Source of the DNA: Methanomicrobiales archaeon
Lineage (GTDB): Archaea; Halobacteriota; Methanomicrobia; Methanomicrobiales; JACTUA01
Reading direction: 5' to 3'
Assembly: GCA_028678905.1 (NCBI GenBank)
Contig: JAJRCO010000341.1
Location: 1-5,564 of the forward strand
DNA length: 5,564 nt
Made by a program: the position numbers and the translations under genes. Below are positions 1-5,527 of this stretch, piece after piece. Numbering within the stretch: position 1 is the stretch's first letter; every line of letters starts with the position of its first letter. The notes beneath the pieces were generated by a model. That model had not been told where the DNA came from and did no database searches. It saw nothing but the letters and a program-made list of their open reading frames with translations.

Positions 1-419
1 CCTTCATCCTGGAGAAGGAGCTGGGTCCGGATGTGCTGGAGCTGAACGAAGAACAGTTTGTACGGCTTCTTTCCGGGAGACGGGGTATTATCAAGTCGGC
101 CCTGATGAATCAATCCATTTTCGCTGGTATCGGCAACATCTACTCCGACGAGATCCTATTCCAGACCGGTATCCTGCCGACGACCGAAGTCTCGAATCTC
201 TCTGATCGGACCCTCGTTGATCTCTACGCGATCACCCGGAGGGTGCTGGAGAAAGGGATCGAAGTACGGGGAGAGATAGAGAAGCTTCCCGATAGCTACA
301 TCATTCCCCGGCGGGAGAAAGGCGGGGTCTGCCCCCGTTGCGGAACAACCCTGAAACATACTGCCATCGGGGGACGCACCTCCTATTTCTGTCCAAAGGA
401 CCAGGATCATGGATCGTGA
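1..419 (+). CDS. mutM: Fpg/Nei-family DNA glycosylase, C-terminal part (5' end outside window)
   Basis: Family role: removes oxidised purines or ring-opened bases from DNA and nicks the abasic site by beta/delta-elimination. The frame is open from base 3 and begins inside the protein (FILEKELGPDVLEL), so the GTG at 33 is not the start; the catalytic N-terminal Pro-Glu lies outside the window. About 138 residues are visible. They hold the helix-two-turn-helix region with KSALMNQ and AGIGNIYSDEILF, including the conserved DNA-contacting Asn of GIGNIY, and a C-terminal zinc-finger-like hairpin (CPRCG, then GGRTSYFCPKDQ) that keeps the conserved Arg. The canonical GGTxxRDY lesion-capping segment is not evident; a short EKLPDSYIIPRR stretch stands there, so this looks like a non-canonical branch and substrate range is uncertain. 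The usual fourth Cys is Asp (codon 399-401). The gene end overlaps the uracil-DNA glycosylase start by 11 bases, implying one operon with coupled translation. The family call is firm; Fpg versus Nei-like is less so. Confidence 0.9.
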   Translation, partial: FILEKELGPDVLELNEEQFVRLLSGRRGIIKSALMNQSIFAGIGNIYSDEILFQTGILPTTEVSNLSDRTLVDLYAITRRVLEKGIEVRGEIEKLPDSYIIPRREKGGVCPRCGTTLKHTAIGGRTSYFCPKDQDHGS

Positions 420-996
420 ACAGGAAAGGCATCTCCGCTGGGAGATCACCCATTGCACAAAATGTGACCTGCATCGGTCCCGGACCCATGCGGTTCCCGG
501 GGAGGGTCCTCCGGATGCGAGAGTATTCTTGATCGGGGAGGGGCCGGGGCGGGAGGAGGACCAGAAGGGCCTCCCCTTCGTGGGACGGGCCGGATCGGTG
601 CTGGACGGGCTCCTGGAATCGATCTGCCTGGACCGAAAACAGGTATTCATCACCAGTGTGGTCAAATGCCACCCCCCCGGAAACCGGGCGCCCACCCGGG
701 AGGAGAGCCGGACCTGCCGCCAATACCTGGGACGACAGCTCGCCCTCATCGATCCGGAGGTGCTCGTCCCTATGGGGCATTGGGCAACATGGGATCTATT
801 CGAGCTATTTGGAACAGCGGACCGCCCTATCGGAGAGGTGCACGGGAAGACTCTTGCTATTACCATAGACGGAGAGGAGCGGATTGTCCATCCGACCTAC
901 CATCCCGCAGTGATCACTCATAATCCGAACATGCGGAGATCACTGGAACAGGATTTCCTCATGCTTGGTGAGGTGATCAGGGACCTTGAGAGGTGA
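409..996 (+). CDS. udg: Family 4 uracil-DNA glycosylase with [4Fe-4S] cluster
   Basis: Excises uracil, arising from cytosine deamination or dUMP misincorporation, from DNA to leave an abasic site; the first step of base-excision repair. The 195-residue product has the usual family 4 length. The four cluster cysteines are C16, C19, C87 and C103 (C-x2-C and C-x15-C). Motif 1 is GEGPGREED (43-51) followed by LPFVGRAG (55-62), typical of family 4 and unlike the family 5 motif. The uracil-pocket motif is HPTYHPA (161-167), and VKCHPPGNR (85-93) joins the third Cys to the active-site region. The ATG at 409 is chosen because it places the first Cys pair at the usual distance from the N-terminus. It lies inside the end of the upstream glycosylase gene, with only a weak AGGA-like site before it, so translational coupling is likely. 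The last codons (GAGAGGTGA) double as a strong ribosome binding site for the small ORF that follows. The function is well supported. Confidence 0.95.
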   Translation: MDREQERHLRWEITHCTKCDLHRSRTHAVPGEGPPDARVFLIGEGPGREEDQKGLPFVGRAGSVLDGLLESICLDRKQVFITSVVKCHPPGNRAPTREESRTCRQYLGRQLALIDPEVLVPMGHWATWDLFELFGTADRPIGEVHGKTLAITIDGEERIVHPTYHPAVITHNPNMRRSLEQDFLMLGEVIRDLER

Positions 997-997
997 T
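988..997 (+). promoter_or_regulatory. Strong Shine-Dalgarno site for the small ORF at 1003
   Basis: The bases GAGAGGTGAT contain GAGGTGAT (990-997), an 8-base match to the complement of the conserved archaeal 16S rRNA 3' end (ATCACCTC). It ends 5 bases before the ATG at 1003, a normal spacing. It also encodes the last residues and stop of the uracil-DNA glycosylase, so the match could be partly accidental, but it is the best site of its kind seen in this window. Confidence 0.5.
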
Positions 998-1002
998 GAC
1001 CG

Positions 1003-1116
1003 ATGTACATCCTGCCGGACACAAGGTGTTGGGAAAAATACCTGGAGGCGCGTAGACACGAAAGGAAAAATGGCCAGGTGGTGGGGCAGGAAATAAGACC
1101 ATCCGAGAGTACCTAG
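1003..1116 (+). CDS. Small hypothetical protein, 37 residues, unknown function
   Basis: A short ORF in the gap between the two convergent gene groups, starting ATG TAC ATC and ending in TAG. The product is MYILPDTRCWEKYLEA followed by a charged tail rich in Arg, Lys, Glu and His. Support: the 8-base Shine-Dalgarno match at 990-997, a start only 6 bases after the uracil-DNA glycosylase stop as expected for the last gene of an operon, and GC-rich third positions in the first half. There is no signal peptide or membrane segment. The N-terminus resembles the first strand and helix of PIN-domain nucleases (hydrophobic strand, then LPDT-x2-W-x2-YL, where the Asp is catalytic), but the chain ends before any further PIN motif. 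It could be a genuine small protein, the remnant of a truncated gene, or a chance ORF. I do not recognise it as a known family. Confidence 0.45.
   Translation: MYILPDTRCWEKYLEARRHERKNGQVVGQEIRPSEST
1034..1079 (-). terminator. Possible terminator of the metallo-hydrolase gene
   Basis: Downstream of the metallo-hydrolase stop (1139) the minus strand carries two T5 tracts (complement of 1066-1070 and of 1035-1039). The second directly follows a 6-bp inverted repeat, ACCTGG/CCAGGT (arms 1074-1079 and 1040-1045). Archaeal RNA polymerase can terminate at short U tracts, so one or both could end the transcript. The stem is short and the loop is 28 bases, so the hairpin itself is weak evidence. The tracts overlap the small ORF on the other strand. 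Confidence 0.3.
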
Positions 1117-1138
1117 ACAGATACTTCCAGCCCCTGAC

Positions 1139-1828
1139 CTACACCACCACTTCCTCTCCATCACGAGTGGCCTGGGCATCGACTCCGTTCTCCTCCCCCA
1201 GTGCCCGAATCTTCTCCCGGGCATCGGCAATATCCTTGAAAAACCAGCTTCCGAAATGAACAAAAAGGATGCGATTGGTGAATTCGGAGAAGAGACGGAT
1301 CAGGTCCGGAATTCCGGTGTGCCCATAAAGCTGCCCGGTCCCTGGATCTTTTCTCACCATCCCTCCCTTTCGGATATAACTTCCATCGGTAATCACCAGA
1401 TCGAGACCTTTCAGAAATCCGTGATACTCTTTGTTCAGCCAGATAATATCGCCGGTGTAGCAGATGGTGCGGGAGTCGTCGTGTACAACCAGGGCAGCGG
1501 ATCGCACCAGTTTACTGTGATGCGTAGGAAGCGGGCGGATGACGTACCCGTCCCGCGTCAGCTGTTCTGGCAGAGCCTGAACCTGCACCTGATTGTGATA
1601 TTCTTCCGGGGCATAGAGGGGAATATCCGTGGAGCCCTCCTGAGTGACAAAGAAGGCGTGATCCGGGTGGAGGTGCGTGATCGCTACCAGCTTCGGATGG
1701 AGATCCAGATATTCCCTCTCCCCGAGATCGAGGAGCAGACGACCGTCCACCAGCACACCGGAGTGGCGGTAGTGCCAGGGAGCCGATTCCTCGATCTCCC
1801 CTCGGGTACCCAGGATTTCAAGATGCAT
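1139..1828 (-). CDS. Metallo-beta-lactamase-fold metal-dependent hydrolase (RNase Z-like)
   Basis: A 229-residue metallo-beta-lactamase-fold protein, probably a di-zinc phosphodiesterase or other hydrolase; the substrate is unknown. From the ATG at 1828 the fold signature is HLHPDH (52-57), followed by PTHH (101-104), the bridging Asp in YTGDI (124-128), and a late His in FVHFG (189-193). That is the full metal-ligand series expected for an active enzyme. The N-terminus LEILGTRGEIEES and the GHTGI segment (169-173) suggest the general ElaC/RNase Z-like superfamily. It lacks the extra beta-CASP region of SNM1-type nucleases, so a direct DNA-exonuclease role cannot be claimed. An in-frame TTG at 1924 would add 32 residues, but they are low in conserved character and run through an inverted repeat; the fold begins right after the ATG. 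No Shine-Dalgarno site precedes this ATG, which fits a leaderless transcript. It lies 133 bases downstream of polX on the same strand. The superfamily call is firm and the function open. Confidence 0.88.
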   Translation of the reverse strand: MHLEILGTRGEIEESAPWHYRHSGVLVDGRLLLDLGEREYLDLHPKLVAITHLHPDHAFFVTQEGSTDIPLYAPEEYHNQVQVQALPEQLTRDGYVIRPLPTHHSKLVRSAALVVHDDSRTICYTGDIIWLNKEYHGFLKGLDLVITDGSYIRKGGMVRKDPGTGQLYGHTGIPDLIRLFSEFTNRILFVHFGSWFFKDIADAREKIRALGEENGVDAQATRDGEEVVV

Positions 1829-1853
1829 CCGCGGAACAATGGAACAGAGAGAC

Positions 1854-1870
1854 GGATATAGCTTATCCGG
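1854..1870 (-). promoter_or_regulatory. Candidate TATA-like promoter of the metallo-hydrolase gene
   Basis: On the minus strand CCGGATAAG (1870-1862) is followed after one base by TATAT (1860-1856). The TATA centre lies about 30 bases before the ATG at 1828. With the usual archaeal distance of about 26-27 bases, transcription would start within a few bases of the start codon. That fits the absence of a Shine-Dalgarno site. The same CCGGATAAG precedes a TATA-like stretch upstream of the ligase. The call rests on pattern and spacing only. Confidence 0.3.
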
Positions 1871-1897
1871 AATCCGGGGTGTAGCTCGGTCTAAAGA

Positions 1898-1939
1898 TTC
1901 CCGGTCACGACTTGAACTATCCAAGATAGTGACCGGGAA
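1898..1939. repeat. Perfect 11-bp inverted repeat between polX and the metallo-hydrolase gene
   Basis: The arms TTCCCGGTCAC (1898-1908) and GTGACCGGGAA (1929-1939) pair perfectly over 11 bp with a 20-base spacer. The spacer can form either of two inner pairings on the minus strand: CTATC/GATAG, which borrows the innermost C of the arm, or CTTG/CAAG. On the minus strand the hairpin starts 23 bases after the polX stop and is followed by TCTTTAG, not a clear T run. It could be a transcript-stabilising 3' hairpin for the ligase-polX mRNA, an attenuator, or a protein-binding operator. Confidence 0.6.
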
Positions 1940-1949
1940 AAATATTTTT
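1938..1949. promoter_or_regulatory. A/T palindrome: U-tract terminator for polX or alternative TATA box
   Basis: AAAAATATTTTT is a perfect 12-base palindrome that overlaps the outer two bases of the inverted repeat. Read on the minus strand it begins 12 bases after the polX stop and ends in T5, which archaeal RNA polymerase could use as a terminator. It could equally be a TATA element, with the purine-rich CGAAAA before it as a BRE-like site. Transcription would then start near 1918 and give a leader of about 90 bases containing half of the inverted repeat. Confidence 0.35.
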
Positions 1950-1961
1950 CGAGTGACCCCT

Positions 1962-3689
1962 TCAGGTACGGAGGAGCTTCCGGAATTCCTTCACGGAACG
2001 GGTATTGATCACGTCCTTCTTTTCCAGCCAGCCACGCCGCGCGGTAGCCACCCCAAGCTCCATGTAGCGCAGGTGGGTGACATCATGGGTATCAGTCCCG
2101 ATTCCCATAAGGACTCCCTTATCTTTGGCGGCCCGGGCATGAATATCCGAGAGATCCAGACGGGTGGGAAAGGCATTTATCTCCAGAAGGACCCCTTGTT
2201 CCGCGGCAGTCTCGTAGATGGTCTGGAGATTGAGGTTGAGCGGGGGACGCTTCTGAAGAACCCGCCCGGTCGGATGGACAATCATATGCACCGGTTCTTC
2301 ATGAATTGCGGTGATCACCCGTTCGGTCATCTTTTTTTCATCCTGCTTGAGACCGGAGTGGATCCCGGCAATGACCAGATCCAGATCCTTCAGCGCCTCC
2401 CTCTTCAGGTCGAGGTGCCCTCCGCTTCCGATATTTGCTTCGATTCCAGCGAGAATGGTCAGATCGTCCAACGATTCGTTGACCGTATCGATCTCCTTCC
2501 GCTGATCTTTGAGATCCTCTTCGGTGAGTCCCCGGGCGATTCCCAGGGATTTGGCATGATCACAGATGGCCAGATACTCGTATCTCATCTCTGCAGCCTT
2601 CTTCGCCAGTTCTGCGATAGTGTCGTTACCTTCACTCCACTCCGAATGGACGTGAAGATCGCCGCGTATCTGGTCCTGCTGGAGGAGTTGGGGGAGGTTT
2701 CCTGCTTCCGCAGCATCGATCTCTCCCCGGTTTTCCCGCAGCTCCGGAGGGATGTAAGGGAGTCCGAGTGCCTCGTAGATCTCCGCTTCCTCCTTCTCGG
2801 CTACCACATCACCCCCCTTTTTGCGGACGAGACCGTATTCCGAAAGGGTCATTCCCTGACTGAGAGCCCTTTTCCGAAGCGCGATATTGTGCGCCTTGGA
2901 TCCAGTGAAATACATCAATCCGGCGCCAAACTGTTTCTCCTCGATATGTCGGAGATCTACGTGGAGATTGTCTCCTACAAGGATGGTGCTCTTCTTCTCC
3001 CCTTTGGAGATCACCTTCTTGACCTGGGGGAGCGAGCAGAAGAGATCCATCACTTTCCCAGGATCGGAAGAGCTGACCAGGATATCGATATCTCCCACCG
3101 TTTCTTTCCAGCGCCGGATCGATCCGGCGACCACCACCTGGATCACGGCGTCGCTCTCCCGCAGCTGCGCCTCGATTCGGGACGCCTCTGGCCGGATATA
3201 CCCCAGGGGAAAGCGTTCCTCGGTGTTGCGGTGGCGCTGGATTCCTTCCAGGATGTTCTTCTCGGAGGTTTCTCCGAATCCCTTCAATGCTCGGATCTTC
3301 CCCTGTCTGGCCGCCTTTTCTAGGTCGTCAATGGTCTGGATGCCCAACTTGGCGTGAAGGGTGAGCGCGGTCTTGGGACCAACCCCTTCCACGTTCTCCA
3401 TTTCGCGCACCCCTTCCGGAAACTCGCTGCGCAGGTCTTCCAGGTACTGGAGCTTTCCTTTCTCGATCATTTCCTGGATCTTTTCGGAGATGCTCTCTCC
3501 GATTCCAGGAATTTTCTTTAGCTCTCCCCGCTCGTAGATGGAGACGATGGGTTCTCCGAGTGTCTCTACAGACTGGGCAGCCTTCCGATAGGCCCGGGGT
3601 TTCCATTCGACCCCTTTCAGTTCCAGAAGATCGGCAATCTCGTACAGGACCGAGGCGATCTCCTGGTTGCTCATCGCTTTCCGGGCCAT
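1962..3689 (-). CDS. polX: Family X DNA polymerase with C-terminal PHP domain (PolX)
   Basis: A repair polymerase that fills short gaps; in characterised relatives the PHP domain adds 3'-5' exonuclease and 3'-end cleaning activity. The 575 residues match full-length PolX. Domains in order: helix-hairpin-helix motifs near 58-75 (KKIPGIGESISEKI), 98-116 (ENVEGVGPKTALTL) and 135-150 (LKGFGETSEKNI); a polymerase core with GSIRR (189-193), DID (200-202) and VDL (244-246), giving the three catalytic acidic residues D200, D202 and D245; then a PHP domain with DLHVH (344-348), DH (377-378), E417, H443, H472 and TDTH (532-535). E353 (WSEG) sits where related PHP domains usually have Asp. The ATG at 3689 is 5 bases past the ligase stop, with GAGGT (minus strand of 3697-3701) 7 bases before it; a second Met at residue 6 is possible. 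Co-transcription with the ligase is very likely and links gap filling to sealing. The polymerase carries no obvious truncation. Confidence 0.96.
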   Translation of the reverse strand: MARKAMSNQEIASVLYEIADLLELKGVEWKPRAYRKAAQSVETLGEPIVSIYERGELKKIPGIGESISEKIQEMIEKGKLQYLEDLRSEFPEGVREMENVEGVGPKTALTLHAKLGIQTIDDLEKAARQGKIRALKGFGETSEKNILEGIQRHRNTEERFPLGYIRPEASRIEAQLRESDAVIQVVVAGSIRRWKETVGDIDILVSSSDPGKVMDLFCSLPQVKKVISKGEKKSTILVGDNLHVDLRHIEEKQFGAGLMYFTGSKAHNIALRKRALSQGMTLSEYGLVRKKGGDVVAEKEEAEIYEALGLPYIPPELRENRGEIDAAEAGNLPQLLQQDQIRGDLHVHSEWSEGNDTIAELAKKAAEMRYEYLAICDHAKSLGIARGLTEEDLKDQRKEIDTVNESLDDLTILAGIEANIGSGGHLDLKREALKDLDLVIAGIHSGLKQDEKKMTERVITAIHEEPVHMIVHPTGRVLQKRPPLNLNLQTIYETAAEQGVLLEINAFPTRLDLSDIHARAAKDKGVLMGIGTDTHDVTHLRYMELGVATARRGWLEKKDVINTRSVKEFRKLLRT

Positions 3690-3694
3690 CGGAT

Positions 3695-5464
3695 CTACCT
3701 CTTCCCCTTTTGCCGGTAGAGCTCCGCGATCTCCCGGGAAGTGGTAGCCTGAACCGGTGATTTTTCCGGCCTCCAGCGGATGAAACGCGGAAAACGGACC
3801 GCCAGACCCTTCCTCGCTCTTTCATCCCAGTTGCACGTATGCATGGGGCTTCGGGTGATTTCAGATCCCAAGACTTCCAGCACGAACGCAGGGTTAAACC
3901 AGTGATCGGGATACTTCTCCTTCTTCACCCGGTATCGGGCGGGCATCTCGCCCACCCGGACCTTTCCAAACTTGTCTGGCAGTTCTTCCAGCTGTTCGTC
4001 GCTGAACCCGGTTCCCAGCCCGCAGATGCTTTCAAAAACATCCCCGTCCGGATTGTACGTGGCACAGAGCAGGGATCCGTAAGTACCCGCCCGGCTTCCC
4101 CGACCCAGATTTCCTCCGATGGCCACCAGATCAAGGGTGTCCGGCAGTTCCGATCCATAGGTCTGTTTCCACTTGATCCACTTCCAGCTACGGGATCCTG
4201 CCTCATACACCGAATCCTTGGCCATGGACTTACAGATCACCCCCTCCAGTCCCCGCTTGATACAATCTTCAAAGTAGGAACGGATGCCGTCCAGAGAGGA
4301 TGCGATTGTCCTGTCGGTGATTGCGATCAACTCGGAGGGCTCCATGATCTCCTCCAGGGACGCCCTTCGTTCGGGATAGCTCCTATCCAGAAGGGGGGAT
4401 CCATCGCGGTACACCAGGTCGAATACCATATAGCGGACGGGGATCTGGACCGCATACTGGGCGACCCTGTACTTTCTTCTCCGCTGCATCAGAGTCTGGA
4501 AGGGCTCATAGGTGCCCTTCTCCCGGTTATAGGCCACTACTTCTCCGTCCAGAACCGCGCTACCAGTACGGACGTGCTGTTTAATCTCCCTCACCACATC
4601 CGGGAACTGGGCCGTCACCCTGGTGAGCCGGCGGGAGAAGAGCTCCACCTGCTCGCCATCCTTATGGGCTTGAATCCTTTCCCCGTCGTACTTCTCTTCC
4701 ACGGCGATCTCTTTCGAGATGATCTTCTCCTGGATCTCCTCCATGGTGGAGACCCGTTGGGCGAGCATGGGTCGAAGGGGACGATTGAGGGTGATGCGGA
4801 TCCGCTTGACTCCTGATAAGCCGTCTTTCTGGAGTATTTCTGCCACGTAACCGATGTCGGAACAGAGGTTGTACGCCTGTTCAAGAAAGGATCGACTCTC
4901 CTTGGAACCCAGGAATGCTACGGCCAGACCGTCCAGAGCCGTCATATCCCCCACCCCCAGTCTCATGGCTCCGGTAGCCAGACGGACAATGTAGCGGCGC
5001 TCCTCCGGTGTGGCCACGGCAAGCAGGGAGGCCAGGATCCCGATCTTCCGCAGATCCGAACCCTCACCCGAGGCAGAGGCGATCGCGGTAAGTCCTTCGT
5101 GAAGGGCTCTGACGGTTAAGGGAAGGGGAGGGGAGAAATATTCCGTGAACCCCCCTGCATGAGGGGGGACGTCGTACTGGGCGATCAACGCTCCCAGATC
5201 CCCTGCCTCACCTAGACGCTCTTCCAGCTTTTTCTCCTCTACGCCAATGGCGAGGGAGATCGAAGAGAGCGCTCTTTTCTCCCCCATATCCAGACTAATC
5301 TCCTGATAGCCTGCCGCGATCTCTCCCAGCAAAAAGTAGCAGAGAATGCCGATTTCGTCCGGGTCTGCCTCCTTGAACAGACGGCCTAGTATCTCGATCA
5401 TCGCGTTCTGGGAGGAGGTCACCTCCAGTTTCTTCAGATAGGCGACCAGATGTGAAAAGTCCAT
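3695..5464 (-). CDS. lig: ATP-dependent DNA ligase, archaeal type
   Basis: Seals nicks in double-stranded DNA through an enzyme-adenylate intermediate, in repair and Okazaki-fragment joining. From the ATG at 5464 the protein has 589 residues, the usual size of archaeal ligases. The N-terminal DNA-binding domain (about 1-225) contains RLGVGDMTALDGLA (168-181). The nucleotidyltransferase core has motif I EKYDGER (257-263) with nucleophile K258, motif III LDGEVV (305-310), motif IIIa YMVFDL (345-350), motif IV EGVICKS (407-413) and motif V WKWIKWK (427-433). The OB-fold domain ends in motif VI RFPRFIRWR (557-565). An upstream in-frame ATG at 5482 would add MDVGAR; I prefer the later start because archaeal relatives begin close to the DFSHLVAYLKKLE segment and a GGTG lies shortly before it, but neither site is strong. 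The ligase heads the minus-strand group and is followed at once by polX. No catalytic motif is missing. With no other ligase in view, it may be the cell's main replicative ligase as well as a repair enzyme. Confidence 0.96.
   Translation of the reverse strand: MDFSHLVAYLKKLEVTSSQNAMIEILGRLFKEADPDEIGILCYFLLGEIAAGYQEISLDMGEKRALSSISLAIGVEEKKLEERLGEAGDLGALIAQYDVPPHAGGFTEYFSPPLPLTVRALHEGLTAIASASGEGSDLRKIGILASLLAVATPEERRYIVRLATGAMRLGVGDMTALDGLAVAFLGSKESRSFLEQAYNLCSDIGYVAEILQKDGLSGVKRIRITLNRPLRPMLAQRVSTMEEIQEKIISKEIAVEEKYDGERIQAHKDGEQVELFSRRLTRVTAQFPDVVREIKQHVRTGSAVLDGEVVAYNREKGTYEPFQTLMQRRRKYRVAQYAVQIPVRYMVFDLVYRDGSPLLDRSYPERRASLEEIMEPSELIAITDRTIASSLDGIRSYFEDCIKRGLEGVICKSMAKDSVYEAGSRSWKWIKWKQTYGSELPDTLDLVAIGGNLGRGSRAGTYGSLLCATYNPDGDVFESICGLGTGFSDEQLEELPDKFGKVRVGEMPARYRVKKEKYPDHWFNPAFVLEVLGSEITRSPMHTCNWDERARKGLAVRFPRFIRWRPEKSPVQATTSREIAELYRQKGKR
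3697..3702 (-). promoter_or_regulatory. Ribosome binding site of polX overlapping the ligase end
   Basis: AGAGGT on the minus strand lies 7 bases before the polX ATG at 3689. Its last base is the T of the ligase TAG stop's first codon position, so ribosomes finishing the ligase sit over the polX start. This supports the ATG at 3689 over the internal Met at residue 6, and suggests coupled translation. Confidence 0.65.
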
Positions 5465-5527
5465 GCGCGCACCCACATCCATGGATACGCTTCTCTTTGA
5501 TAAGATTTTGCCAGAACAAGGATCTGT

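Noticed and set aside
156..866. Minus-strand ORFs under fpg and udg
   Set aside because: They are Arg-, Ser- and Pro-rich shadow translations with no motif; both plus-strand genes are clearly real.
996..1055. Second possible micro-ORF of 19 codons, ATG overlapping the udg stop
   Set aside because: Its ATG sits within the Shine-Dalgarno match itself, leaving no spacing, whereas the ATG at 1003 is correctly spaced.
940..1263. Minus-strand 107-codon ORF across the convergent gap
   Set aside because: It overlaps the ends of udg and the metallo-hydrolase in another frame and has no motif or ribosome binding site. The plus-strand 37-codon ORF is better supported.
1256..1861. Plus-strand ORF (201 codons) antisense to the metallo-hydrolase
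   Set aside because: The opposite strand encodes intact metallo-beta-lactamase-fold motifs. This frame shows none.
1829..1924. TTG-initiated N-terminal extension of the metallo-hydrolase
   Set aside because: The extra 32 residues run through the inverted repeat and show no family-like sequence. The fold starts immediately after the ATG at 1828.
1875..1960. tRNA-like stretch GGTGTAGCTCGGTCTA
   Set aside because: It resembles a D-arm 5' half, but there is no matching GAGC, no T-loop sequence of the GGTTCGA type and no acceptor pairing, so no cloverleaf forms.
1839..3323. Long plus-strand ORF (494 codons) antisense to polX and part of the gap
   Set aside because: It has no recognisable motif, and the opposite strand carries a complete PolX with all catalytic residues. 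It is the expected shadow of biased third positions.
3839..4816. Plus-strand ORF (325 codons) antisense to the ligase
   Set aside because: It lies fully inside the ligase, has no domain-like motifs, and its composition fits a complementary reading of ligase codons.
1139..5464. Ligase-associated DNA damage response cluster (ligase, exonuclease, DEXH helicase)
   Set aside because: There is no helicase, the ligase is of the archaeal type, and the metallo-hydrolase lacks an evident beta-CASP region, so the match to that known cluster fails.
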